From assembly GCA_942491345.1 (NCBI GenBank), contig CALOAN010000011.1, forward strand, positions 124,001 to 188,000: DNA of 64,000 nucleotides, in the 5' to 3' direction. This DNA comes from JAHEEL01 sp942491345 (GTDB lineage: Bacteria > Actinomycetota > Acidimicrobiia > Spongiisociales > UBA5794). Both the position numbers and the translations under genes were made by a program. Below, one piece after another: positions 46,410 to 54,439 of this stretch (its first letter is position 1; the number at the start of each line of letters is the position of its first letter). The notes beneath the pieces are model-generated. The model saw only the letters and a program-made list of their open reading frames with translations, was not told the origin of the DNA and did not search any database.

Positions 46410-46447
46410 GTGGCAACCGAGGTAGCCTCCCTGCCCGGAGGTCCGAC

Positions 46448-46966
46448 TTGGGGCTGCTTGAACAAATCGACTACACCGTGAAGCCGGCCAACCGGCTGCA
46501 AGACAGGCTCCAGCACGCGGCCTCCCGCAAGTGGGTGAGCGCAACGCTCCAACGAACGCTGCATCCACTCGACCAGACGCTGCACCGCATTTCGGGTGGG
46601 CGTCACACCGCCGCGGGCCTGCTCGCCGGGATTCCCGTGATCGTGCTGACGACAGTCGGTGCCAAGACAGGCCGCTATCGAACCACCCCACTCATGGGCA
46701 CCCCGATGGGAGACAACCTCATCATCATCGGGTCGAACTTTGGCACGAAGGCGACACCCGGGTGGGTCCACAACCTCGAGGCGGATCCGAGGGCGGCGGT
46801 CACATATCGCAAACGGCACATCGCTGTGTTGGCCCGACGGGCCAACGAGCAAGAGACCGAGCGAGCTTTCGAAGCAGCGGCCGCCATCTACGCCGCCTTT
46901 CCTAGTTATCGGGCTCGGGCGGGTCACCGGGAGATCCGAGTGTTCGCTCTCGAGGCAGCAGAGTAA
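46448..46966 (+). CDS. Ddn-like nitroreductase-family (F420/deazaflavin) protein
   Basis: 172 residues. The TTG at 46448 is chosen because GGAGG (46437-46442) precedes it at normal distance. Family motifs: VIVLTTVGAKTGRYRTTPLM, NLIIIGSNFGTKATPGWVHN and LEADPRAAVTYRKRHIAVLA. These proteins bind cofactor F420 or FMN; some reduce quinones or nitro compounds. A broken relative lies at 2640-3062. Confidence 0.85.
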   Translation: MGLLEQIDYTVKPANRLQDRLQHAASRKWVSATLQRTLHPLDQTLHRISGGRHTAAGLLAGIPVIVLTTVGAKTGRYRTTPLMGTPMGDNLIIIGSNFGTKATPGWVHNLEADPRAAVTYRKRHIAVLARRANEQETERAFEAAAAIYAAFPSYRARAGHREIRVFALEAAE

Positions 46967-46988
46967 CCGGGTGCTCCCCGCCGATCGC

Positions 46989-47693
46989 CTAGATGCTCCG
47001 GGTGATTCCACCATCAACGCGGATGTTCTGACCGGTGACGTAGCTCGATCGATCGGATACGAGAAACGCGATGGTCTCTGCGACCTCCGACATTCGACCG
47101 TAGCGACCCATCGGGATTCGGGCCCTCCGATCCTCCGCCTCAGGGAGGCTGTCGATGAAGCCGGGCAGTACGTTATTCATCCGGATCCCATCGGCCGCGT
47201 ACTCATCTGCGTACAACTTGGTGAACGCTGCAAGGCCGGCCCGGAACACTCCGGATGTAGGGAACAGGGCCTCGGGCTCGAAGGTTGCGTACGTGGAGAT
47301 GTTGACGATCGAGCCACCGCCATGCTGTTGCAGGTGCGGCGTGACCAATCGAGTGATGCGAATGACGTTGAGCAAGTAGACCTCCATACCGAGATGCCAT
47401 TCTTCGTCGGTCATCTCCAGGATCGGACCCTTCGGGCCATGGCCCGCGCTGTTGACCACGGCGTCAATCCTGCCCCACCGGTCCATCGTGAGGTCGACGA
47501 GCCGCTCGAGGTCATCGGGAGACCGGTTCGATCCGGTGATCCCAAGACCACCGAGTTCGTCGGCCAGCGCTTCACCCTTGCCGGATGAGGAAAGTACCGC
47601 AACCGCGTATCCGTCGGCTGCCAGCGTGCGGACAACTGCGGCTCCCATGCCGCTCCCGGCGGCGGTGATGATGGCGACCCGGACATCAGACAC
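46989..47693 (-). CDS. Short-chain dehydrogenase/reductase-like protein without YxxxK
   Basis: 234 residues with a normal Rossmann start (AIITAAGSGMGAAVVRTLAA), the NAG-like VNSAGHGPKG and a C-terminus SSYVTGQNIRVDGGITRSI. At the catalytic site the usual Ser...Tyr-x3-Lys is replaced: NISTYATFEPEALFPTSGVF then RAGL, so Tyr and Lys are Ser and Arg. A subgroup of SDRs has this pattern, and those may bind nucleotide without classical dehydrogenase activity. Confidence 0.85.
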   Translation of the reverse strand: MSDVRVAIITAAGSGMGAAVVRTLAADGYAVAVLSSSGKGEALADELGGLGITGSNRSPDDLERLVDLTMDRWGRIDAVVNSAGHGPKGPILEMTDEEWHLGMEVYLLNVIRITRLVTPHLQQHGGGSIVNISTYATFEPEALFPTSGVFRAGLAAFTKLYADEYAADGIRMNNVLPGFIDSLPEAEDRRARIPMGRYGRMSEVAETIAFLVSDRSSYVTGQNIRVDGGITRSI

Positions 47694-47873
47694 GGTGTGA
47701 CTCCTCGTTGACGATCAGGACCAGGGTACGCCCCGCTCGATCTCGAGCACGCACCTCGGAAGACCTCACTGGTGAGCCCCCCTGGCCGGAGTGAGAATCC
47801 TCAAGGAAATCCGCGGTTCGGCGATACTTGCGGAGTACCGACTCAACATCCCAGGTTTCGGAAGGAATGCGGC

Positions 47874-48899
47874 TTGACGATCATCGCGTGCCCCGAATGC
47901 GGCCGACAGATTTCCGACCAGGATCCGTCGTGTCCCCACTGCGGCTACCCCCTTGCAGCCGAAACTCCGGCCGACCGTCCATCTCACCGGTCAGCATCGA
48001 CCGAATCAGTCGACCTCGGCCTCTCGAAAGTGACCAGCGCGTCCCTCTGGGCTACAGCGGGCCTCTACGTGATTGCGGCCGGAGCGTTCATTTGGTACCT
48101 CTTCGTGTGGAATGAGTGGGCGGGACAACGCTCTCCTTCCGCTGCAGCCACCCAGAACGCCCTCGATGCAGAGACGCTCGCGTTTGGATTCCTCGGGATC
48201 GGATTCATCGGATACGCCATCACTGGTGTGCTCTTCGCCGTCTGGTTCTTCAAGGCCTATCGAGCGGCAGCGTCACGCGGCGCGACCGGGCGCACATGGG
48301 CTTCGGGGTGGACGATCGGCGGATGGTTCATTCCTCTCGCCAACTTCGTGATCCCGAAGCTCGTAATGAACGAGGTCGACAGGATGTCGAACCCGGAGGC
48401 AGGTGATCCTCCAATTGAAGAGCGATGGAGACCCCTCCCTCGACTCGAGGCGTCGGACATGTGGTGGGCCCTCTTCGTCCTCGGGTCCCTCTCGACGGCG
48501 ATCGGCTCGAACTGGCAGACCTACATCGATGTGACGAATGCGACTCCCTCAACCGCAACAGTCTCTGGCTACGCAACGGCCACGGTCATCCTGGCGTGCG
48601 GACTCGTGGCGATCGCGGGTTCCGGCGTTGCAGGCGCTCGAATGGTCCGGAGTATCGGAGAGCGCTTGCACACGTCGCAGCCCACGTTCTACAGCGTTCC
48701 GGGCTCCGTCGGAGGACAGCCGCAGGGCACGATCCACGCCACCGACGGCCAGCCGTGGATCCGGGGCTACGACTGGAGTAGCCACGACGAGCAAACGGTG
48801 CGTTGCCTCAGTTGCGACAAGGACGTTTCGTTCCCGCGAGAGCAGCGTCGTCACAGCACCCACCGAATCGCGACTCCACGTCCACCTGTGAGCGATTGA
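47874..48899 (+). CDS. DUF4328 membrane protein with zinc ribbon
   Basis: 341 residues from TTG 47874 (GGAAGG upstream). An N-terminal double-CxxC zinc ribbon (IACPECGRQISDQDPSCPHC) precedes a DUF4328 region with about five helices (LWATAGLYVIAAGAFIWYLF; FGFLGIGFIGYAITGVLFAV; SGWTIGGWFIPLANFVIPKL; MWWALFVLGSLSTAIGSNW; ATVILACGLVAIAGSGVAG). The GWFIPLANFVIPK motif is diagnostic. A C-terminal CLSCDKD may be half of a second metal site. Function unknown. Confidence 0.85.
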   Translation: MTIIACPECGRQISDQDPSCPHCGYPLAAETPADRPSHRSASTESVDLGLSKVTSASLWATAGLYVIAAGAFIWYLFVWNEWAGQRSPSAAATQNALDAETLAFGFLGIGFIGYAITGVLFAVWFFKAYRAAASRGATGRTWASGWTIGGWFIPLANFVIPKLVMNEVDRMSNPEAGDPPIEERWRPLPRLEASDMWWALFVLGSLSTAIGSNWQTYIDVTNATPSTATVSGYATATVILACGLVAIAGSGVAGARMVRSIGERLHTSQPTFYSVPGSVGGQPQGTIHATDGQPWIRGYDWSSHDEQTVRCLSCDKDVSFPREQRRHSTHRIATPRPPVSD

Positions 48900-48980
48900 C
48901 TCTCGCGCCATCCGGGCAACCGTGCGTCACACTCAGAAGGACCACATGGGTCCGGCATACAACGGGACGAACGGGTGGGC

Positions 48981-49913
48981 TTATTCGCTCGTTGGCGACT
49001 CGGAAACACCCATGACCTCATATGCCGCTATTCGACCTGCCTTGCCCGGGAGATCGAGCTCGAAACGACGACCGTACTCAACGCTATCAGCGGTCTTGGC
49101 TTGTATGCCCTCCGACACGAGGATGTCCGTCCCCGTGCTCTTGTTGGCTGCCTCGAGGCGACTAGCGGTGTTGACCACGTCCCCGATGACAGTCTCGCGA
49201 GCCGACGACTCTCCGCCCATCAGACCGAAGATGACTTCACCGAGGCAAATCCCAACCCTCACTTGGAAGGAATGCCCGTAGATCCGGCTCACGTAGTCGT
49301 TGATATCTGCGGCGACTTCGAGGGCGTCAAGTCCCGCGCGGACGGCACCGAGCGCCGAATCGCCATCCCCTTGTATGCCAAACACTGCGAGGAGACCGTC
49401 GCCCATGTAGTTGTCCACGCGGCCGCCCTCCGACTCGACCGTTGTCTCCACACGGTTGAAGAAGCGATTGAGGATGTGAACGACATCGTAGGCAGGCAAC
49501 GCCTCGGACATCGACGTGAACCCGACCACATCAGTGAACATGACAGCTACTTCATCGACCTCTCGGCCTATCGGTCCTGCATAGTGAGGATTGCCAAGTT
49601 GAGATGCCATCTCTACATCGATTCTGTCCAGGACCAGCCTCCAGAATCGGACTTCCCCGGTTGCATGTGTTTGGCATGCGAGACGCACCTCATCGGGAAA
49701 ATCGAGCCTCTCGGCGATTGTCGCCTCAGCCTCCGTACGCCCACTCAGAGATCCAAGCCCTTCCACAATCCGAACCCGGCACGTGGAACAGCGGGCACGC
49801 CCTCCACAAAGGTGCGCGACAGGCAGGCCAGCATCAACAACCATTGTCAGCAACGTGTCGCCCTCTACCAGCGGGATGGAGACGCCATCCGGCCAAACGA
49901 AGATCTCAGGCAT
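48981..49913 (-). CDS. [2Fe-2S] ferredoxin-adenylate/guanylate cyclase fusion
   Basis: 310 residues. Residues 1-95 are a plant-type ferredoxin domain with its four cysteines (AHLCGGRARCSTCRVR and RLACQT). Residues 118-300 are a class III nucleotidyl cyclase: EVAVMFTDVVGFTSMSE (metal Asp), GGRVDNYMGDGLLAVFG (second metal Asp), IGDVVNTASRLEAANKS. It makes cAMP or cGMP in the cytoplasm, and the iron-sulfur domain suggests redox control (inference). The ATG overlaps the stop of an upstream minus-strand frame. Confidence 0.92.
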   Translation of the reverse strand: MPEIFVWPDGVSIPLVEGDTLLTMVVDAGLPVAHLCGGRARCSTCRVRIVEGLGSLSGRTEAEATIAERLDFPDEVRLACQTHATGEVRFWRLVLDRIDVEMASQLGNPHYAGPIGREVDEVAVMFTDVVGFTSMSEALPAYDVVHILNRFFNRVETTVESEGGRVDNYMGDGLLAVFGIQGDGDSALGAVRAGLDALEVAADINDYVSRIYGHSFQVRVGICLGEVIFGLMGGESSARETVIGDVVNTASRLEAANKSTGTDILVSEGIQAKTADSVEYGRRFELDLPGKAGRIAAYEVMGVSESPTSE

Positions 49914-50351
49914 CCGAAGAGACTAGTAAGCCGACCACCGTGGCCAGCAGCCGGAGCATGGCAACGACGGAACGGCGCACCGGGGCATCCTTGGCCAAGG
50001 CTCTCCGAACACCACCCTGTTCGACGGGCTGGGCCCCTCTGCCGACAAGCCCGCTACGTCGCCCGTGATTTCGGCGGATCAGGGCGGGTCGCCTCCGACC
50101 CACATCGGACGGCGAGTTGTTTGTCCACTTGGTAGCCGACCGATTGGGAGCGTCGGGGTCTGGCTCTGTAGCATCAGTGGCGGCGCACCCGCAGGCCCAG
50201 GACTTTGGGGGACCCCCTATGTCAGCGGGTGCGTCACTCTGCGGCGGTGCGCGATCGGTGATGGCGTACGCGGCGGCCCTGCCCAGGTAGGTGGACCATC
50301 CCTTCGTCCGGCGCTCGACGGGCCGCAACACACCTACAAGCCCAACCAACG
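49914..50351. other. Region upstream of the cyclase, no certain gene
   Basis: A minus-strand frame ending at 49906 overlaps the cyclase start (ATGCCTGA). Its last ~45 residues (GAQPVEQGGVRRALAKDAPV, RRSVVAMLRLLATVVGLLVS) look coding, so a truncated or degraded coupled gene may have stood here. Nothing else is recognisable. Confidence 0.35.
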
Positions 50352-50654
50352 GTGGGAACCGATATGGCGCCTTCGGCCACATCCAAGGCAGAGGCAGTCA
50401 CCACCACGACGACTCAGCCTCAGACGATCGCGACTACCGCCGCCACTGCTGACGACGGTCCTGCGGTGGATCAGCTGCCTCCCAGCCCCGCCTCGTTCAA
50501 GACCGCCTACGAGTCCGGCGGCGTCGAGATGGTCAAGGGGATCTTCACCGACGACAGGATCAAGACGACAACCGAGCGTGGAAGGGCGTGCCGGCCTCGC
50601 CAAACCCTCGGATGGATGACACGATCAGGCAAACTCGCCGAAGAGTTGCAGTGA
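50352..50654 (+). CDS. Short Thr-rich protein, possibly a 5'-truncated secreted protein
   Basis: Up to 100 residues. A TTTTTQPQTIATTAATA linker of the kind that follows lipobox signals in this organism is present, but no signal peptide precedes it. The remainder (LPPSPASFKTAYESGGVEMV, KGIFTDDRIKTT) is not recognised. It is either a fragment or a wrongly started gene. Confidence 0.35.
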   Translation: MGTDMAPSATSKAEAVTTTTTQPQTIATTAATADDGPAVDQLPPSPASFKTAYESGGVEMVKGIFTDDRIKTTTERGRACRPRQTLGWMTRSGKLAEELQ

Positions 50655-50684
50655 TCACCTGAAGCCGCAGCCGATACGAGCGGG

Positions 50685-50885
50685 CTAGGAGGCGCTGCTG
50701 CGATCCTCGACGAACCACCCCGCATAGCCGACGAGGGCGATGATTGGGACGATGATTCCCACGATCGCGACCCATCCGAGAGTGGTGTAGTTCTTTTGGA
50801 AGAGCTTCATGACGCCGAGGACCCAGGTCACGAGAAGCCCAATGCCGATCGCTGCGATTCCGATCTCAGGCAGACCGAGGTTCAC
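50685..50885 (-). CDS. Small two-helix membrane protein
   Basis: 66 residues with two transmembrane helices (IGIAAIGIGLLVTWVLGVMK and TLGWVAIVGIIVPIIALVGY) and an acidic C-terminus. No family recognised. Confidence 0.65.
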   Translation of the reverse strand: MNLGLPEIGIAAIGIGLLVTWVLGVMKLFQKNYTTLGWVAIVGIIVPIIALVGYAGWFVEDRSSAS

Positions 50886-51075
50886 TTCCGAGTCCTCCGA
50901 TAGCTCATGTGGACGCTAGCAGTTGGGTGGCCATGCAGGCCGCCGACATTTGCCGGAGGCCCGGTACTCAATCGGCCGTCACGACCACGGATCAGCACAG
51001 ACTCCGACGAAGTGTTCAGCTCGGCCGACGTCCCGCCGATGAGACCTGTGTGGATCGCCCATCGTCGAGGTGAGT

Positions 51076-51122
51076 GGACTCCGTCGATCACAGTAGGTGG
51101 GGCAGACTGATCGACGGAGTCC
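51076..51122. repeat. 15-bp inverted repeat at the edge of a poly-G tract
   Basis: GGACTCCGTCGATCA (51076-51090) is exactly complementary to 51108-51122, with a 17-nt loop. The G-rich low-complexity tract starts directly after it. Confidence 0.8.
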
Positions 51123-51343
51123 AGTCCCCGGGGGGGGGCCGGAGAGCGCCCCGCCCGCGGCGCGGGGCGAGGGGCCGCGCGGCGCGGGGGGGGGCCCGGC
51201 GGGGGGGCGGAGCGGCGGGGGGGCGCGGAGGCGGGAGGCGGGGGGGGGGGGGGGGGGCGCGGGAGGGGGGGAGGGGGGGGGAGGGGGGGCGGGGGCGCGG
51301 GCGCGAGGGAGAGAGAGGGGGTGGGGGGAGGTCGAGCCGGGAG
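51123..51343. other. Low-complexity G-rich tract, probable sequencing artefact
   Basis: About 220 bp is almost only G with scattered C and A, including an 18-G run (51240-51257). Downstream on the minus strand a plausible gene start (MFVGTGVVGVVTGLSASIVL then DPSGRFDPSLPA, from 51430) runs into it and is lost. It resembles poly-G base-calling failure after a hairpin rather than a biological sequence. Confidence 0.6.
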
Positions 51344-51430
51344 GCTCGGGTCGAATCTGCCGGACGGGTCCAGCACGATCGAAGCGCTCAAGCCGGTCAC
51401 GACACCGACCACTCCTGTTCCGACGAACAT
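51343..51430 (-). pseudogene. 5' end of a membrane protein gene lost in the G-tract
   Basis: The minus strand from ATG 51430 encodes a hydrophobic start (VGTGVVGVVTGLSASIVLDP, then SGRFDPSLPA) and then becomes Pro/Arg nonsense as it enters the G-rich tract. Family not recognised. Confidence 0.35.
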
Positions 51431-51616
51431 GAGCGACGCTGCGGTTGGTCGCTCGATTTGCCGACGTGGGTGATCCGATCCTCAGGTGATGACGGCGGTA
51501 GGCGAGCTGGGCGCAGGAGGCGAAGAACCGGTCCAAGTCTCCCGAGTCGACCGAGCCGAGGGGCACTCCCGGCACAGCGACTGCGCCTGCCACTGCTCTC
51601 CCGAGGAGACCCTGGC

Positions 51617-52051
51617 ATGAGGTGGCGAAGATGGTTGATGTGGAGCCTCGTTGGCCTGCTTGGGGTCCTGCTCCTCATCCAATTCGTCCCCTACGGACGG
51701 GCCCACTCCAATCCGCCGATGGTCACCGAACCCCCGTGGGACACTGCGGCTACTCGTGATCTGGTGCAACGGGCCTGCTATGACTGTCACAGCTACGAGA
51801 CCGACTGGCCTTGGTACTCGTACGCTCCGGTTTCCTGGTTGACCCAGCGCGATGTAGAAGAAGGCCGTGGGAGACTCAATTTCTCCAACTGGGGACCCGG
51901 CGCCGGCAGCACGGACGAGATCGTCGGAGTGGTTCGAGGGGGCGAGATGCCGCCGGCGTACTACACCTGGATGCACCCATCGGCGCGCCTCAGCGATACC
52001 GAGCGAGACGAACTCATCCAAGGACTTGAGATCACCTTGGCAGGTGGATGA
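51617..52051 (+). CDS. Haem-binding domain (cytochrome c-like) membrane-anchored protein
   Basis: 144 residues from ATG 51617 (GAGGAGACC upstream). An N-terminal anchor helix (LMWSLVGLLGVLLLIQFVPY) is followed by a soluble domain with one haem motif CYDCHSYETDWPWYSYAPV and a distal Met candidate (GGEMPPAYYTWMHPSARLS). This is the PF14376-type haem-binding family, probably an extracytoplasmic electron carrier or haem sensor. Confidence 0.85.
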   Translation: MRWRRWLMWSLVGLLGVLLLIQFVPYGRAHSNPPMVTEPPWDTAATRDLVQRACYDCHSYETDWPWYSYAPVSWLTQRDVEEGRGRLNFSNWGPGAGSTDEIVGVVRGGEMPPAYYTWMHPSARLSDTERDELIQGLEITLAGG

Positions 52052-52371
52052 CGCCGGCGGGGTCGAATACACCCAACCGGGCATGTATGTCACACTCAAA
52101 CCAACCTGGACCCATGAACCGTCACGGGCTTGGTGGAGTTAATGGGCTGTCCCGGGTCTGGTGTAGGCCGCGGATTGGATTCATGCTGCCGTTTGTGTTT
52201 GCTGCTGAGGGACCCGACGAAGCCGCGGCCGACGCACTAGACGATGTGCCTGCACCCCGACGACGCTGCTTTGTGTCATAGTTGGCATGAGAGGAGCCTG
52301 GGCTGCGACCCCGGGCTGAGTGTTGTGTCTCGGGAGGTTGAGCCATCGCAGATTCCGAGGAGCGTGACAGG
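52052..52371. other. Gene-free stretch
   Basis: No gene or clear regulatory element is visible in these 320 bp apart from the ribosome-binding site of the next gene. Confidence 0.4.
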
Positions 52372-52638
52372 ATGCCTGACGAAGAACCCCCGGTGATGAC
52401 CGAGAAGATGATTCGTTCCGAGCTGGGTGCGATCCTCGACGAGCTTGGTCGTCTGCCAGCGGATGCGTTCGCAGACCGGTCGAGGCTTCAAGCCCGGCAA
52501 GCTGACTTGCGCCGGTTGCTACGCGAGATCGAGATCCCCGGAGCCGAGGACATCACGAAACGCTGGGCAGGACAGGCCGGCAGTAAGGCCCCCGAAGATC
52601 TGGGACACCCCGAAATCGTGTCACCGTTGCATATGTGA
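52372..52638 (+). CDS. Small coiled-coil hypothetical protein
   Basis: 88 residues from ATG 52372. It is mostly helical and charged (MIRSELGAILDELGRLPADA, DRSRLQARQADLRRLLREIE) with a polar C-terminal tail. No family recognised. A copy of the palindromic repeat follows 22 bp after the stop. Confidence 0.6.
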   Translation: MPDEEPPVMTEKMIRSELGAILDELGRLPADAFADRSRLQARQADLRRLLREIEIPGAEDITKRWAGQAGSKAPEDLGHPEIVSPLHM

Positions 52639-52743
52639 GGCGGCGGCGGGGGCTTCTGACCGGCCCACAACGGCACCTATGGGCGGCACTGCTCGTTGTG
52701 TCTAGTCATCCGCACTAGCGCCTAGCTATCGCTCCGACCGCCG

Positions 52744-52965
52744 TCACATTCCGTACGTGAATCTGTCCACCTGATCCAACTGCTGGCCTCGCCTCAGATA
52801 GTCAATGGTCGCCCATACTCCTACAGCGGCCAGCACCAACACCCACCATCCCAGCCAGAACCACAACCCGACTAGGAGCGGAATACCGATCACCCACCAC
52901 ACGGCAATGATTGCGATGCGGGCCTTCATTGTCGTCGGCTTCTCGTTCTCCTTGCCGTAGACCAT
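52744..52965 (-). CDS. Small two-helix membrane protein
   Basis: 73 residues from ATG 52965, preceded on the minus strand by GAGGAGGGC. Two adjacent Trp-rich helices (ARIAIIAVWWVIGIPLLVGL and FWLGWWVLVLAAVGVWATID) and a polar C-terminus are present. Function unknown. The repeat copy at 53041 lies 75 bp upstream. Confidence 0.7.
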   Translation of the reverse strand: MVYGKENEKPTTMKARIAIIAVWWVIGIPLLVGLWFWLGWWVLVLAAVGVWATIDYLRRGQQLDQVDRFTYGM

Positions 52966-53096
52966 GTTGCCCTCCTCGGGACTCTCACTCCCATTGTGGT
53001 CTTCGCAGACATGATCCGGAAGGGTCACTGACCCCAGTCGGCCCGCCCATTGCGGCACCTATGCGTGCGGAGATGCGGCTCAGAGGTGCGGCCGTC

Positions 53097-53249
53097 TCAG
53101 TTCGGAGGAAACACGATTGCGTCTGCGCCCTCGGCCTCAGAAGTCGAGGCCTCCTCTCCTCGTCTCCTTCGACGCTGGGAAGACACCTGGAGGGCCATGG
53201 CCCCGCCGAACACGATCACCACGAGTGCGATGGTGAGGAATGTCTCCAT
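53097..53249 (-). CDS. 50-residue single-helix membrane peptide
   Basis: From ATG 53249: METFLTIALVVIVFGGAMAL, then five Arg and an acidic tail. This is a typical small membrane protein with positive-inside topology. No family recognised. Confidence 0.5.
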   Translation of the reverse strand: METFLTIALVVIVFGGAMALQVSSQRRRRRGEEASTSEAEGADAIVFPPN

Positions 53250-53379
53250 CCAATGACCCCTTGGGACACGAGGAGAATCGTCCGTGGGCAACGTATCACG
53301 TCGTAGTCAGCAGGTATATGTCCAACCGAGGAATGGTGGCCCGCCGAGAACGTGAGCGACTGAGCATATCGGCACCTAC

Positions 53380-53733
53380 GTGTGGCCGGCCTCACTGGCG
53401 CTGTACCTATTCATTCCCGGGGCCCTAGAGGAGCTGCTGACCGGAGAGATGGAGGGAGAGACCCTGACCGAAGCCTTGGGCTTCTTCATGGCAATGTTCG
53501 GAATCGTCCCGCTGGTGATGGCGGCTGTTGCGCTGCTGGTCAGCGACCGAGTGAACCTCTATGCGAATCTGATCGCCGGAGCTGCATTTGGGCTCTTCGC
53601 CGTCTTCGCTGTGGTCACCCGCACGTTGGACGGCGGTTTCAACGTGAACGTGTTGATGGTTGCGCTGGCCGGCGTCGCCGCCTTCCTGATCGCTGGCCTC
53701 AGCCTGGCTCGACTGCGGACCCCGACCGCATAG
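53380..53733 (+). CDS. Four-helix membrane protein, start overlapping a repeat copy
   Basis: 117 residues from GTG 53380. Four helices: PASLALYLFIPGALEELL, FFMAMFGIVPLVMAAVALLV, LYANLIAGAAFGLFAVFAVV and VNVLMVALAGVAAFLIAGLS. It resembles DUF6326-like proteins but is not certain. A stop at 53353-53355 limits the frame, and the first codons lie in a degenerate palindromic repeat (CATATCGGCACCTACG). The original N-terminus was probably replaced by the repeat. Confidence 0.6.
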   Translation: MWPASLALYLFIPGALEELLTGEMEGETLTEALGFFMAMFGIVPLVMAAVALLVSDRVNLYANLIAGAAFGLFAVFAVVTRTLDGGFNVNVLMVALAGVAAFLIAGLSLARLRTPTA

Positions 53734-53830
53734 GCAGCTGCATCGGCGTTCGAGTCCAGACGCCCATAACGGCACGGATGGGTGGGACCTAATGCCGTAG
53801 GAGGCGATTGCCCGTGGCTCGAAAAGAGGG

Positions 53831-54439
53831 CTAGCCGGGGCCGTTGGCTTCGTCGGATGAGAGTCTGCGGATCGTTCCCTCGATCCGGCTAGTACGGGTA
53901 GCTGGCCGTTTCGCCGAGTGGATCCACCAGAGGTACTGCCTTTTGGCTGAGTTGGCGAGGGCTTGATAGGCCGTCAACGCCGCAGGGACATCGTCAAGGG
54001 CGGTCTGCAGATCAGAGGGAACGATGAGGGCATCGATCTCGTCGAGCTGGGACCACGAACCATCAGCCTTGGCTTGGTCAATAGCTGCCTGACCGTTCTC
54101 AGTCATTCGCCCAGCAGAAACCAGTCGCTCGATCCTCTCCTTGTTGAGCATCGACCACAGCCCACCCTCTCGACGAGGGGAGAACCACTGCATCATCCGG
54201 TCGTCGTCAACCCGCCGGACCCGGCTGTCGATCCACCCAAAGCACAGTGCTTCCTCGACCAGGTCGTCATAGATCGGACCATCGAGGCTGCTCGACTTCT
54301 TGTGGTACACGATCCAGAGACCCTCTCGTCGATCGGTGTTTGAGGCGAGCCATTCACGCCAGTAGGTACGACTCGGCGGGACAAGAACGTCCTTGCCGTC
54401 AGGTGATGTGGGGTCGTCGAGATCGTCCGTCCGCGTCAT
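53831..54439 (-). CDS. YdeI/OmpD-associated family protein
   Basis: 202 residues from ATG 54439. Family motifs: VPPSRTYWREWLASN, GLWIVYHKKSS, YDDLVEEALCFGWIDSRVRR and MQWFSPRREGGLWSMLNKER, then a C-terminal LWWIHSAKRPATRTSRIEGT. The family is linked to stress and bacteriocin tolerance in some bacteria, but the biochemical role is unknown. A palindromic repeat copy lies 19 bp upstream of the start. Confidence 0.88.
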   Translation of the reverse strand: MTRTDDLDDPTSPDGKDVLVPPSRTYWREWLASNTDRREGLWIVYHKKSSSLDGPIYDDLVEEALCFGWIDSRVRRVDDDRMMQWFSPRREGGLWSMLNKERIERLVSAGRMTENGQAAIDQAKADGSWSQLDEIDALIVPSDLQTALDDVPAALTAYQALANSAKRQYLWWIHSAKRPATRTSRIEGTIRRLSSDEANGPG

